The translations under genes and the position numbers were made by a program. The notes beneath the pieces were generated by a model. That model did no database searches. It was not told the origin of the DNA and worked only from the letters and a program-made list of their open reading frames with translations. This document shows positions 10,157-21,122 of a DNA stretch of 64,000 nt, piece after piece. Numbering within the stretch: the first letter of the stretch is position 1; each line of letters starts with the position of its first letter. Source of the DNA: Sphaerulina vaccinii (lineage: Eukaryota > Ascomycota > Dothideomycetes > Mycosphaerellales > Mycosphaerellaceae); NCBI GenBank assembly GCA_022570795.1, contig JAKUDP010000009.1, forward strand, positions 930,001-994,000, written 5' to 3'.

Positions 10157-10966
10157 CTATGAGAGATACTGCCACAGCATGGCAGACACACCAACAAATC
10201 CACCAAGGACAATCATCCACCTCGTTAGGCCTCTACGGATCTGCTCTTTGGCCAGTCTCTCGATGGCGCTGCCATCGTTGATTTTTGGAAACTCCACCCC
10301 CACTGGAACATCCACGCCGAGCGCCTCACACAACGGCTCCCACCCGTCCTTCACATCCACGAAGTACAGCTTCTCCTTCGGCACAACTCGTGTCAGATAC
10401 TCCATATGTCTGTCCCACACCACTCTGCTGTGGAGTACTTCCGGCGACTCTCCAGGCCTAAGATACAGCTCTCCATATCTACCCTTTATCAAGTGCTTCG
10501 CATACTTCGGAAAGTATCTCAAGCACGGCACCCAGAACACGAGCACGCTCAAGAAACCTTGCAAGGCACTCTTCGCGGTCGCAGCCATGGATTTAGCCCA
10601 AGCTTCCGGATCCCGGACTGTACATATCACTTTCGCGTCTGGGTATAACTCCATGAGCTCTTCCACGAACTGCCCAAGAGGAGTGTCTGTCGTTGCGACA
10701 TAGCCAGACGTCAACTCGCGGATCTCGTCGAGAACGAACTTTCTGTCTTCTGGAGACTCGTAAGGTGTGCGAGAGAGGATCTCGATCCAGGAATTCACAT
10801 GTGTCTCGTCGCCTGAGACCACGATCTGTGTCGCGCTGTGGTAAACTGGGCCTTTCAGGATGGTTTGCAAGGCGGCTGAGAAGGAAGCTGTGCCTGTTCG
10901 TCCTAGACCTGCGCCGATGACCTGTAGTTTGGCTCCACTTTGGGGCTTGGATGCTTCGGCGCCCAT
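10157..10966 (-). CDS. P-loop sulfotransferase-like protein with C-terminal membrane anchor
   Basis: A single exon encodes 269 aa from the ATG at 10966. VIGAGLGRTGTASFSAALQ is the 5'-phosphosulfate-binding loop of the Sulfotransfer_4 type, and AKVICTVRDPEAWAKSM matches the 3'-phosphate-binding strand and Arg. The last 25 residues (WMIVLGGFVGVSAMLW) form a single membrane helix. Members of this large fungal group are often labelled only as NAD-dependent epimerase-like or hypothetical; the substrate is not known. The ATG is supported by the small N-terminal segment MGAEASKPQ just before the loop. Confidence 0.82.
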   Translation of the reverse strand: MGAEASKPQSGAKLQVIGAGLGRTGTASFSAALQTILKGPVYHSATQIVVSGDETHVNSWIEILSRTPYESPEDRKFVLDEIRELTSGYVATTDTPLGQFVEELMELYPDAKVICTVRDPEAWAKSMAATAKSALQGFLSVLVFWVPCLRYFPKYAKHLIKGRYGELYLRPGESPEVLHSRVVWDRHMEYLTRVVPKEKLYFVDVKDGWEPLCEALGVDVPVGVEFPKINDGSAIERLAKEQIRRGLTRWMIVLGGFVGVSAMLWQYLS

Positions 10967-11191
10967 ATCTGTAGCACGATCTCGGTCAACCGTACAGGTG
11001 GAGGCGAGTGATGCTGGAACGAGGACGAACAGGAGAACATTGCGGCCGAAATTCTGTTCTTGGCACGAAGGATCAAGAGGATCAAGGAGCTTCTTTGTAA
11101 GCCTAAGCGAGTTCTCAGGCAGGACAACAAACTCGCAAACTGTCGATACTAATCAACAAATCTCCAAATAACGTGGTCATTGTCGCTGCAC

Positions 11192-12437
11192 TCAACCCTT
11201 TATAGACGTCAGAGACCATGCGCTTACAACGCTGCCAAGATACGGACTAGCATAAGTCACCGAGTCCGCCAGCGCAGCGATCGGTAACAGCTCCTGCTCG
11301 TAGCGCCTGAACCAGTCATACCCATTAAGATAATGGACACGCAGCCAGACAGGCTCCCTAGCATACATGAGAGGGGCTGAGATGATATCAATGGCAGCGC
11401 GTCGCAAGAGTCGCAGGGACAGAGCCGAGACTCCTTCGCACGTCGGCACAGCTGATCTCGCAAGCTCTTTGTCTTTCGCTAGGACTGTACGAAACGCGTC
11501 AATCGCAGATGTCTCGGCAAATGCTTTAGTGTTACCGCCGGCAGCTTTGATCTGCATGTCCGCAAGTCTGACGAATCCCTGTACATGGATTCGAGCTGCG
11601 TTCCAGCCTTCAATCTGGCATGTAACCATGATGAGAGCGGCCATAGCATCAGCAAGCGCAGGATCTCGGTCCACATTGGGCGCTGACAGTGCTCTGATGA
11701 TTGTTCGATAGACTTGGCTTCGCAGCTCCATGACTTCGATCGATGGCTGTGCCAGTGTTTGCTTCGGATCATGGTGTGGATGTAGCCAGAGATGCCCATC
11801 TCCCCAAGGCTTGAATTTGACGAACAACCAGGCACTCAGAAGAGCGGGATCTGCGATTGCGGGGAGGTAGCTCGGCGTGGGAGTCCGTTGAGCGTTCTTG
11901 CTGCTCTTTCCTGCATGCCGCACTAGCTTGATGAGCCGGAATGCTTCGAGGGCGCATCCATTTCTCGCAAAGCTCGCATTGTACTGTTACGGCATGGTCA
12001 CCTGCGCTATGCTGTGTGCGCACGTGGCGATCAAGGATGTCCTTGCGAGCACAGGCCTTGCCGCACTTCAGACACTTGAACTTCGACTGATGCTCTGGTG
12101 CATGAGTGGTCCGCATGTGTCGATAGAGCGTCTTCCGGGCCGAAAACCTGTTGCGACACGTGGTGCATGCGAACGACTTCAGCACAAGCAAGCCATCGTC
12201 ACTGGACTGCAAATATGGTGCGCCACTCTCCGCGCTCCAATAGATATCGGAGCTTCCTGTCTCATGCACGCCGCTTCCGCTGATCACTGCGCCCCAAGCC
12301 TCACAAGTGCCATCCTGCTGCCTGGCGCTTCTTGGATTCGCAGAAATGGGGGATCGTGATACTACTGTCAACCCCGCCGCCGCGTTATGCTGTGCGTCGT
12401 AAGGCCATAGTTGGTCGAAGCCCTGGTAGAAAGTCAT
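11192..12437 (-). CDS. C2H2 zinc-finger transcription factor with fungal middle domain
   Basis: From the ATG at 12437 the frame contains two classical fingers, FACTTCRNRFSARKTLYRHM...H and FKCLKCGKACARKDILDRHV...H, then a variant third finger VQCELCEKW ending HQASAAC. The second half is in a different frame (LLSAWLFVKFKPWGDG onward, then MAALIMVTCQIEGWNAARIHVQG). A 73-nt intron at 11851-11923 (GTGCGG...ATCGCAG) joins them in frame but trims the last Cys of finger three; a frameshift is the alternative. The C-terminal part resembles the helical regulatory domain of fungal factors. A GTAAGC at 11222-11227 near the stop leaves room for a further exon, so the 3' end is uncertain. Target genes are unknown; it is not adjacent to an obvious pathway. 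Confidence 0.68.
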
Positions 12438-12947
12438 GACTGCGGGTGTCAGGCTGCGCAAGACGTACGAGGACAGTAAGGTGCGGCGCACAGGTATGCT
12501 TGAGGAGGAATGCGATTGACTCGCTATGTGGCAGTGCTGGTGCGGGACATTGTTATGACAGCCCTACCTGTGAACAAGCAAAGAGGGCATCGATTCGGCG
12601 CCGTATTCTCGGAAGTCTTGGCTGCAGTGGTGGCGGTAGCTCCGAAGCTGTTTGTCCAATCATATGTGCATGAACCTACAATACACTCCATCGATGCGAG
12701 TCTGGACTGAATTAGCTGCACGGTATATGCCTTGCAGTGCCGTCGATGTGTTCGAGACACACTGTGTTGTTGTCAATGCTCCTCGCTTTACAGCAGTGGC
12801 ACTTACATGCTCAGCTGCTAAGATCGATCGCAATCTCATATTAACAATGGCATGCTCAATTGGCGATACGATAATCTACTGGAAGTTCTAAGGTTTAACG
12901 CCCATATGCTAGGTTCCTGCCTTCCCCAGTACGTTCTTTCGAGCAAG
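12438..12947. other. Intergenic, nothing recognised
   Basis: This holds the 5' flank of the C2H2 factor and the 3' flank of the decayed terpene cyclase. The minus-strand frame continuing past 12948 in a shifted register shows no prenyltransferase motif. Confidence 0.45.
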
Positions 12948-14044
12948 TTATAGATTGCTGAGGACTTTTGATGTGTTGTGTCGAGGACAAGATGCACCCC
13001 ATAAGCTTGACCCTGCGGCAAGCAAGCCCACAGCCTCAACATATGTGATAAGATCGGGTGAGGATGCTGGGTTCGTAGCCAACCATCGATCTTTCATGGC
13101 TGTATACTCCTGCTCGGCGGCGATGATGATGTCCTTGACCATATCGCGTGCTGCATCTGCGGGTATCGAATGCATGGTCATGAGCACAGCAACGGCATTG
13201 CACAGCTTAGCACGACCATTCTGGTATGCCGTCCACTCCTTGGGCCAACTATGCCTAGGTCTGGTCAGTAAATGCTCCGGGAGGCATTGCGAGCCACTCA
13301 GCTTACCAATCATTCGTGAGCACGACGCTCACCATCGCAGCCTCTACGATGCCTTGCACCTCTTCCATCTCGCACTCGCTGATGTGAAGTCCTACCGAGA
13401 AGCGCAGCATAGCGAGTCAAGGTTCGCATCCGAACTCGTCCAAGCGATATGGGATATAGTCGTGGATGTTCGCCGGGGCTTGATTCGGTCTGGAGATAAA
13501 CCCAGCGAAGTATTGGTTGAAGGCGGACAACGTTGCTTTAGCAGTCGATCTATCGACAGAAAGCATCTTCTTGGCGACGGGGTGTAGTAGCTCGCGTATT
13601 GCTGAGCTATCTCCCTGAAAGGCATCATCACTCTCGCTGAATGAATGGAAAACGTGATAAGCATCACGACACGCTAGCGCATCAGAGACATCTGCCACTG
13701 TCAGGATTGCTACCACGCTACAAGCGAGCCAAGCGTGGCTTACCATTCAGGTGGAAGACGAGTCCCGCCACATATGTACAGAGCCAAAGTCGCTCGGGAA
13801 TGGCATCGGGGAGCGCAAGCGCAGCGCAGTTTCCAACGAACTCATTCTCTAGGCCTGGTTCCCGTGTCTTCTTTGACGCTCCCATGCTTTGTGTCCAGTC
13901 CCGATCCAGGCACGCGAGAGCGTTGTCGCAAACCTCTGGCGTGAGACTACGTCTGCATGACAAGGTCGTGAAGCATGCGAAGCTTCTCACGTCTTGTTCA
14001 GAAATGACCTCCGAATAAGCAGTCTCACTATCCCGCAAGCTCAT
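12948..14044 (-). pseudogene. Class I terpene cyclase domain, decayed (in-frame stop, lost Asp-rich motif)
   Basis: The sequence resembles the N-terminal cyclase half of fungal chimeric terpene synthases (prenyltransferase-terpene cyclase). Exons 14044-13744, 13697-13307 and 13254-12948 are joined by 46- and 52-nt introns with GTAAGC donors and good branch sites. The joined length is 999 nt, an exact codon multiple. Markers are LPDAIPERLWLCTYVAGLVF, IHDYIPYRLDEFG, then MLRFSVGLHISECEMEEVQG, the metal-binding TNDWHSWPKEW (NDxxSxxKE intact, created across intron 2), and LWGASCPRHN near the end (usual Arg-Tyr is Arg-His). An in-frame TGA stands at 13417-13419 between CEP and LAMLRF. The Asp-rich motif after VFH reads LNVAD, so its first two Asp are gone. 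No prenyltransferase domain follows. A dead or dying gene is the simplest reading. Confidence 0.78.
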
Positions 14045-15061
14045 GTTGAAGATGCAGAGAGCAGAGTCAACAGACAGTCTTAGATTCAAGCACAAAAGAT
14101 TCTGTATGTCACCAAGCAGGTTCACACAGATTCATATATGTACTTGATAGAGCAGGATGCAGAACGCTCAGACGATATGGTGTGCATAACGGACCATCGC
14201 CTGGTGTCTCTATCGTACTGCGCAACTTTTCTGACTCGACGAAATCTAAGCCTCAGTGTACCTTCATCGCGAGCTCCGAGCAATCTGGGCAAATGAAGAT
14301 ACTGCATGGCTTTGCTACGACGAGTGAGTACACAGCAGTGGTGCGTTATCTATGCGCATCTTGCTCGTGCTTGCAGCATATGTTCCACCATTGATAGTAG
14401 ATTGGCCGCCTTGGCCGCCACCGAGTGCTTCGGTGTCGCATACACACGTGGCACAAGCATCCAGAAGCTTCGCGAGACGATCCGGGTGGGTATATCAGCT
14501 GAGACATCCGAATTGCCTCATCAACGAGGCCAGTGTCTGGCATGGCGAACGACTGAGTGCAGCGTGCTGCCGATCGTTGCGGTTGGCACCATATTGCCGC
14601 CCACATAATGGAAGTAGATGAGTTGGGAGCTGTTGTTGATGTCCTCAATGTCATAATTTTGATCCAGACGGCATTGTTTCGGGAGCCCCCTTCCTTCCTT
14701 AACCTTAAATCCCGGTCTTTATGCTCTTGCAGCCACAAACATGTTTCTTGACCGTCGAAGAAAGCGGCGCCTGCATGGGCCACTCGACTTTTCGCCTCAG
14801 CCGTCTGGCGATTTTGTGGACGGAGGCTGAAAGTCGTCTTCTCATAGTATCGCCTACCAATAGCTCGATGGAGGATATGGTGATTGGCGTAGCTGTGTCT
14901 TCTCCAAGCATCGGATGACTCGATCAAATAGCTGTGCTGGCCTCGACTTACAGGCATTGACTATGGTATCGGGAGCGAGGTGAAGGTGCGAACACAGAGA
15001 ACAAGAAATAGCTGTCAACAGTGTGACATGAGGCAATGCGCCTGCTTTCATATGCTATACA
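14045..15061. other. Unresolved ~1-kb region, possible gene remnant
   Basis: The longest frame is on the minus strand (14957-14346) with biased composition but no family match. A second minus frame starting at 15051 (MKAGALPHVTLLTAIS) reaches a GTAAGTCG donor at 14953 and could be a first exon. Short cysteine-containing pieces (ICPDCSE near 14270) are interrupted by a stop. Nothing here can be assigned. It may be a relic of a gene once next to the terpene cyclase. Confidence 0.35.
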
Positions 15062-17746
15062 TTATGCGTCATCCTCACCATCCTGCTGGTTCGTAGTGAA
15101 CTTCTTTCTCTTCCCACTTTCGGTAAGCTTTTGCAGCGCAACCTTGTTGACCTGCGCTCCCACCTTCTGCTGCATCTTCTCGATCTCCTTCTCCGCATCT
15201 TCAGGATCCTCCTCGGCGAAGTCCAGTACAAGCCTTCTCCCCAGCAGATGAGTGTCCTTCAATGCATCCATTGCACTCTGTGCCTCTTTCACGGTGGTGA
15301 AGTCCGCAAAAGCAAAACCTCGAGCACCACGATCCATCTTCTTAGGTACACGCACACTCCGCAATTCACCATACGCACCAAACAGTGCTCGAACATCCTT
15401 CTTCGTGGCCTCGAATGGCAAGTTCTTGATGATGACTTTCGTCGTAGCAGCTTTCTTGGCTTTGTCAGACTTCTTGCGCTTCTCAGCTGCATCCTCACCT
15501 TTGTGCGAAGCGCGAATCTGCAGTTTGTGACCTTCGAGACTATAGCCATCCATGGCTTGCAGAGCTGCTTGAGCTTCCTTGGGTGTTCGGAATTCGAGAA
15601 AGCCAAAACCCATGCTGAGCTCACCACGCTTAGGATCGGTTCTCATCTTGACTCGAGCATTCAGAAAGCCGTCGAGAGGCTTGAAAGTCTCTGTGAGAAG
15701 AGGTGTCGTGGTGCTGAAGTTTAGGTTGCGCACGAACAACGTCGCCGAGCCAGCCGTGTCTGCGACAGTGCTGTCCTTCAGTTCGGATGTTGACAGCTTG
15801 CTAACACCCTCTGTGACCGAGTGCGCGGCAGGCTGCTCGTCGAACGGCTTGGCAGAAAACACATCCTTGGGTGCCTTCTCCAAGAATAACACTGAAGACT
15901 TCACTCGCCGATATGCCAGAGTTCCAAAAGCCGCCTTGGACTGTGCAGCATTTCCATACTCCACAATTGCTATTGTGCCGGCTGGTGGCATGAGAAATCG
16001 CTTGACGTCTCCTTGCTCGTCAAATAGCCGCCTCAGCTCATCTCGGCTACAGTCTGCTGGAATGTTCTTGATAAGAATGGCTGTGTCACCACGCGCGCTT
16101 TTCTTGAACGAGTCTAGATCAACGCCTTGTTGACGAAAGTAAGACTTGGTTTCTTGGATGATGTGCGTCTCTGCATGTGCCTGCTTTATTGCAGCATCGC
16201 TTGAGGTGGGATCTAACACTTCGGACTTCGCCAGGCCCAGGCGATTGGCTACAGTGGAGATGACGGCGTCTTGGTTCATGTAAAGGGCGTTCCAATTGAA
16301 TACTGTATTTGCTGCTTCTCGTTTCCGTTTGATCTCTTGCTGTTTTTTCAATGGAAGCTTGGCCAGCTCGAACTCATCGATCTTGTTCTCGCGCTTGGCC
16401 GTAGCAGGCAATATATGGACAAGCCTTCCTTGGAAAGTGCGTCCGTCTCGATCGACTAAAGCCTTCTCAGCAGAGTCAGGATCAGTATACTGGACATAGG
16501 CAAATCCTTTTGATGACCCGGTCGTCTTATCGAGTGGTATGTGTATCTGTTTGATCTCGTGGTTAGCAAGTGCATTGCGAGTTGCTATCATGAGTGATGT
16601 GCGGTGGGCAAGTGTTATCAGATATTGACGAAGCATCTACTAAAATACAGTCCTCTTTTGGTCTAAGCATGTGCCGAAGCATAAGCTGTCCCTATCAGGA
16701 GATCATCAGGTAACGAGGGAGAAGAAAGGAGAAGAGCTTACCTGTTCCAAATTGCCAAACGGTGAGAACTCAGCCTCCAGATCTTCGTACTTCACATCAT
16801 AGGGCAGATTTCGCACGAAAAGGCGCATGGTGGATCGCACTGCTTCAATATCTTTATCGACGATGTCATCTTCCTCCTCTTCCTCTGCGGGCGGTGTAGG
16901 CATGGACGATGCGGGCTCCTTCGGCGGTGTGGATTGACGTGTTTCGTGTCGAGTCGTGGGCTCTGCTATTTCAGTCTCTGAATCGGAGTCGTCTCGTTTC
17001 GCTGGTGCTGTTTCGTCCTCGTCCTCGTCGAGCAGGCCCAATAGTCGACTCGTTCGCGAACGCGCCCACTCGTCATCAGTTAACGCCGTCTTGTCACCGC
17101 CGTCCGCCTGCTGCTCGGTTCTCTCTGAAGGCTCGGCCACCACGACTTCCACTGGCGCATCTGGCATGGGGGCATCGTGGACTGTCTTCGAACTCGAAGC
17201 TGAGCGTTTCGTCTTCTTTGGAACCTGTTCGTACTCGTCGTCACTGGCGCCAGCTTCAACAACCACCGCTGCGTCGTCGGCTTCTGGGCCCGCTGTTGTC
17301 TGTGCCACCGCTCCGGCCTCCATCGCTTTTTTGTCGCTCTTGGACTTGTACGAGTCGAGGAACTCTTTCAGCTTCGGGTCTTCCTTGACGGCATCTTCCT
17401 TCTTCTTGCTGTCGCTGTCCCGCTTGCGCTTCAGTCGATTGTTCTCGGCGAGTGGCTGCTCGTTAGCACCTGTGACCTTAGCTCTAGGATTTCGTCTCGA
17501 AGCAGGACTTTCATCGATGGGCCGGGCGATTTCTACGCCAATACGAGACATGCGAATGAAAGTCTTGTTGAAGTACTTAACCGCCTTTTCGGCATCCTCG
17601 CTGGTCTTGAAGCCAACGTAGCCAATGCGACGATTAGGGAAGATCTTTGCATCGGTGACCTGGCCCTTTTGCCCAAAGTGCTTGCGAAATTGCGCCTCGT
17701 CAAAGGTCGGTGGCAGGCCTTTCACGAATATGCGTGACGACTCCAT
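15062..17746 (-). CDS. MRD1: Multiple RNA-binding domain protein 1 (five RRMs)
   Basis: MRD1 binds pre-rRNA in the nucleolus and is needed for early cleavages that release 18S rRNA in the small-subunit processome. Exon 1 (17746-16742) and exon 2 (16546-15062) give 829 aa. RRM1 starts at residue 4 (RIFVKGLPP). A charged linker follows with KLKEFLDSYK and the family motif DDEWARSRTSRLLGL. RRM2 (MRLFVRNLPYD, about 308) is split by the intron; RRM3 is DTAILIKNIP (about 490), RRM4 ATLFVRNLNFS (about 600) and RRM5 TKVIIKNLPFEA (about 705). The RNP1 of RRM2, SKGFAYVQY, lies right after the splice. The C terminus ends GKRKKFTTNQQDGEDDA, as expected for the family. The intron is 195 nt, three to four times the local norm. 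It shares a 268-bp divergent promoter with the LC8 gene. Confidence 0.95.
16614..16714 (-). ncRNA. Possible intronic C/D-box snoRNA in MRD1 intron
   Basis: Inside the 195-nt MRD1 intron, on the coding strand, TGATGA (16708-16703) resembles a C box, although the preceding base is C rather than a purine. CTGA (16621-16618) fits a D box 82 nt later. GTTA just outside the C box (16714-16711, two bases away) can pair with TAAC directly after the D box (16617-16614), giving the short terminal stem such RNAs use. The guide target was not identified. Intronic C/D snoRNAs in ribosome-biogenesis genes are well known. This is a motif-level suggestion only. Confidence 0.25.
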
Positions 17747-18014
17747 GGCCGAAAGGAAGGGTATGTGTATGGATGGTTGGTGGTGGTGAAGTAGAATCAA
17801 GAACCGAATCTTCCTCGATTTTTTGCCTTTGCTGCCTTTCTAGCGCCGCTTGGCAGTCTCCACATTTCCGTTCGCTCCTTCTCGTCCCAATTATACCACA
17901 GTCAACACCATCAACACCACTACTCTCACAGCTTGCCTGCCTCGCATACTCTGCTGAACATCCAAACTCCATACCTACATTCTCGACCCATTCGAACGCG
18001 TAACACTCGCCAAC

Positions 18015-18666
18015 ATGGCCGACGAGAAGCACCAGGATGAGAAGCTCGAGGGTAAGATTTGCGCCTAAAACAAAGTAATATATCGCCTGTGACTGACCCT
18101 CGGAACAGCTCAGATCAAGTCCGTCGACATGGTATGCCACTTTCGACGTATCAAGCAAGCTTCTGGATGCCGGCGCTAACACAATATGCCCAGAACGAGG
18201 ACATGCAGCAAGAAGCCATTGAAGTTTGTATGTAATGCCATGAGTTCAACAACGCGTGCAAGACTAATATACCACAGCTCAAGAGGCCATGAACAAGTAC
18301 AGCATCGAGAAGGTAGGCCGCCTTCACCCATATGAAGAGTCGGGACTCCTGCTAACGCACTCACAGGAGATTGCACAGCACATCAAGCGCACCGTACGTT
18401 TCAGTCATGCGCGATTGTACTGACCCCTTCGAATACCCTCTCTGACACGTCTACCAGTTTGACGAACGCAAGGGCGCAACATGGCACTGCATCGTCGGCA
18501 GGAACTTTGGCTCCTTCGTCACTCACGGTGAGCATTTTCGCCCCAATCCACCCTCAGCCCAATACTGCCCCACTTGGACTGAACCGCTGACTCGTGCACA
18601 GAGACGAAGCACTTCATCTACTTCTATCTCGGCCACTGCGCTATTCTGCTTTTCAAGACTCAGTAG
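18015..18666 (+). CDS. Dynein light chain LC8 (DYNLL type)
   Basis: Seven exons encode only 96 aa: 18015-18051, 18109-18131, 18194-18227, 18278-18312, 18367-18393, 18458-18527 and 18602-18666. All six introns are 50-74 nt GT-AG. The summed coding length is 291 nt, exactly in frame. The product carries the near-invariant LC8 fold: SVDMNEDMQQEAIE, KYSIEKEIAQHIKRTFDE, ATWHCIVGRNFGSFVTHET, FIYFYLGHCAILLFKT. LC8 is a dimeric hub that docks short linear motifs, stabilises the dynein intermediate chain and serves in nuclear migration and transport. No single open frame reveals it, so it would be missed without splicing. It is divergent from MRD1. Confidence 0.96.
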
Positions 18667-19136
18667 ACGAAGCGCGATACACCGAGCAAGTGGTCAACTC
18701 GAGCCTCGAGGTGCTTTAAGCAGAGGTGTGTGCAGATGAATGGTATGGCGAATCCATTGGCGATGCCGAAACTTGTATATTCCGGAATGGTTTGACAGAT
18801 CAAATACTTCTCCTGTACCTCTCCATTGACTTCAGACTCTCCCAGCTCCCTTCTTCTTCGCCAATGCACTCCTGCTCGAGCACTCCATCAACGACAGGCA
18901 TCTCGTTCACCCCAGCACTTTTCCCCAGATCGGCGGCAGGCGCCGGGTGCTGCCGCACCAAAACTCAGCCTCATCACACGCTTTCTCGCCGAGAAGTCCC
19001 AAGCCTGCTCTGACGCGCAATCCAGCCAGCAACTTCTACTCATCAACTGACTCCAGTCACTCCTTGACATCCTCGACTGCGATCTGGTGAACACGGTCAA
19101 AGCGCAAAGACCCCAAACATCAGCACATATCACACA
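18667..19136. other. Intergenic, nothing recognised
   Basis: This is the 3' flank of the LC8 gene and the promoter of the zinc-ribbon gene. No gene is seen. Confidence 0.5.
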
Positions 19137-19783
19137 ATGGCCTTCATCTTCACGTGTGGAACACAGTACGTCACATCGATATGCGCCACGCGACAACTTT
19201 GGAGCTCCCATGCCTGGTCCGCTAACGCATCGCCAGTACTTTTCAGTCCTTGTTGAAAGGCTACGAGAACATCACAGTACAATGTCAGAACTGCGGCAAT
19301 TTCACAGGCAAGGTCGTGAAGAGATGGTAGGCTACAGCCATAAATTCCGAACATGCACCGAACAACCTTACCATCAAGGTCGCATCGCATCCGCATACAC
19401 TTTCGTCTCGTGGTGTCGAGCCTCACTTTATGTATGGACTCTCACTGATATACCCTACTCACAGGGAATGGTTCACCTTCTGCTTCGTGCCCATCATACC
19501 GTTCAGCCTTAAACCCTGGCATGCCGTCAACTGCCACATCTGTCACTTCAAGCAGGACATCAAATATCGACCAGACGTACAGCAGCAAATGCAGCAGATC
19601 GATCAGGGAGGCGTGCCGATGAACAACCAACCACAGCAAGGCGCACCAACGGGGGGAGCAAACCAAGGGTGGAATAGCGGGAATCCCTACGGACAACAAG
19701 AGACGATGAGTGGCGGCGCAGGAGGCGGTGGAGGACCTGGGCAGTATCAACCGCCCGCAGGCCAATTGCCTCAGTATAAGTGA
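19137..19783 (+). CDS. Zinc-ribbon domain protein
   Basis: Three exons (19137-19165, 19237-19326, 19465-19783), with introns of 71 and 138 nt, give 145 aa. MAFIFTCGT starts the protein, and TFQSLLKGYENITVQCQNC carries the first CxxC. The third exon begins EWFTFCFVPIIPFSL (hydrophobic) and then HAVNCHICHFKQDI with the second CxxC. The two CxxC pairs form the zinc ribbon of the fungal zinc-ribbon_15 group. The C-terminal third is Gly/Gln/Pro-rich and probably disordered. Molecular function is not established for this family. The open frame starting at 19430 covers only the last exon. Confidence 0.85.
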
Positions 19784-21122
19784 GGACGCGGGCGAAAGGA
19801 GCGAGTGCGGCGTTGGGTGAAAAAGAGCAAGTGTTCTGTTTTTGAGATACCATACCTAAGTTGAATGCATTCAAGTATACTTCTTCAAGCCAACCTTCCG
19901 GCTGGTCTTCACCTCGATGGTACACACATGGACTGGAGCTGGATCAATTGGAGATTTGTCCTGCAGGGATGAATCTGCACGGATGGCTGGTATCCTTCTG
20001 GGATTGTACCATCCTCATTGCTTCTGATACTGGACAACTTCGGAATAGTGCCACATCTACCGCGTGAAGTGCTGAACGTGTGTGTGCAACGAGATAGCTT
20101 GACGTTATTGTGATGCGATCCTGAGTTTGGCTAAAGAAGCGCCACGAAGTCTTACGATTCTAGCAAGTTCCTGAGAGGGAGGGACGTTCTTGTCACCAAG
20201 CCGCCAGCTGTGCACAACCTGCGCGATCTCTTATCGCCATCGTGGCAATGCCATATCTTGGACGAGTCTGGACAACGAGCAAGGCGACATTGCACTGAAA
20301 CGGCACGGTCACGTGCTTCGAAGTAGGCCACTGTGACACACCTCCTTGCATGGCTGATGCGACCTATCCTGCAACCTTAGCCTACCGAGATGCAATACTT
20401 AAGTGCTTGCAGATAACGACAAGTCTTCGAGAAGTCGAACCGAACGCGGCCCGGAACATCATACCTATCTGTCTCTACACCACGGCTCATCACAATGCTT
20501 ACATTCCGTCGCCTACAATATCGCATTCCAGCTTCCACGTTGAATGTCTTGCCTGGAGATTACCACCACGCTGAGGCTTTCCACATCCCTTCCTCGATCG
20601 AACTTCTGCCAGGCGTCGCAACGTCACCTGCAGTGCCCTTGCACTCCACTCTGATGAATCCGCCTGTCTGGTCTGTGCGAACTGACTGCTCACGCTGGAG
20701 GTTTTGGGTTGTGCAATCGGTACAGTAGCCGACCCACCTTCGCACGCATGAGCAGAGGAAGTGGCCGAGATTGCCTGTGCAGCTCCTGGGTCCCTGTTGG
20801 CGACACAAGGCTAGTCTGCAGCACCCTTTGCTGTCCAGATTGTAGCCAGTATATACTGGCTTCTGCGTAGCAACGACGGCGTGATCCACGATCTACCCTT
20901 CTGTCTGGGAGAACGGCTAACACTCCTTAATAACACAATCGATCATTCTCACTCACCGCAGTCATTCCTTCCTAGACATTACGTCCGTTTCTATCTGTCA
21001 ACATACCTAATACGCTACTCGACGAATCACGGCCAGCCCGACGGAGGTCCGTCAGACATTCTTTGCAGGCAGCATTCTTGCCCTGCGTGCCTCTAGAGAG
21101 TCGGATCTGGTCACCAAAGTCA
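19784..21122. promoter_or_regulatory. 1.3-kb upstream region of the TEA-factor gene
   Basis: Two same-direction genes are separated by 1,339 bp. No open frame shows a domain. A long 5' leader is common for fungal developmental regulators, so this is probably promoter plus 5' UTR. Non-coding upstream exons cannot be excluded. Confidence 0.4.

Noticed and set aside
14640..14680. DIEDINNSSQL phrase on the minus strand resembling a prenyltransferase DDxxD helix
   Set aside because: The flanking sequence does not match, the expected domain order would place it after the cyclase rather than before it, and stops follow. Judged a coincidence.
16956..17621. 221-codon plus-strand Ser-rich frame
   Set aside because: It is the antisense shadow of the acidic linker of MRD1.
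20560..20889. Cys-rich minus-strand frame as a small secreted protein
   Set aside because: There is no signal peptide, the cysteines are irregular, and the frame begins mid-region without promoter features.
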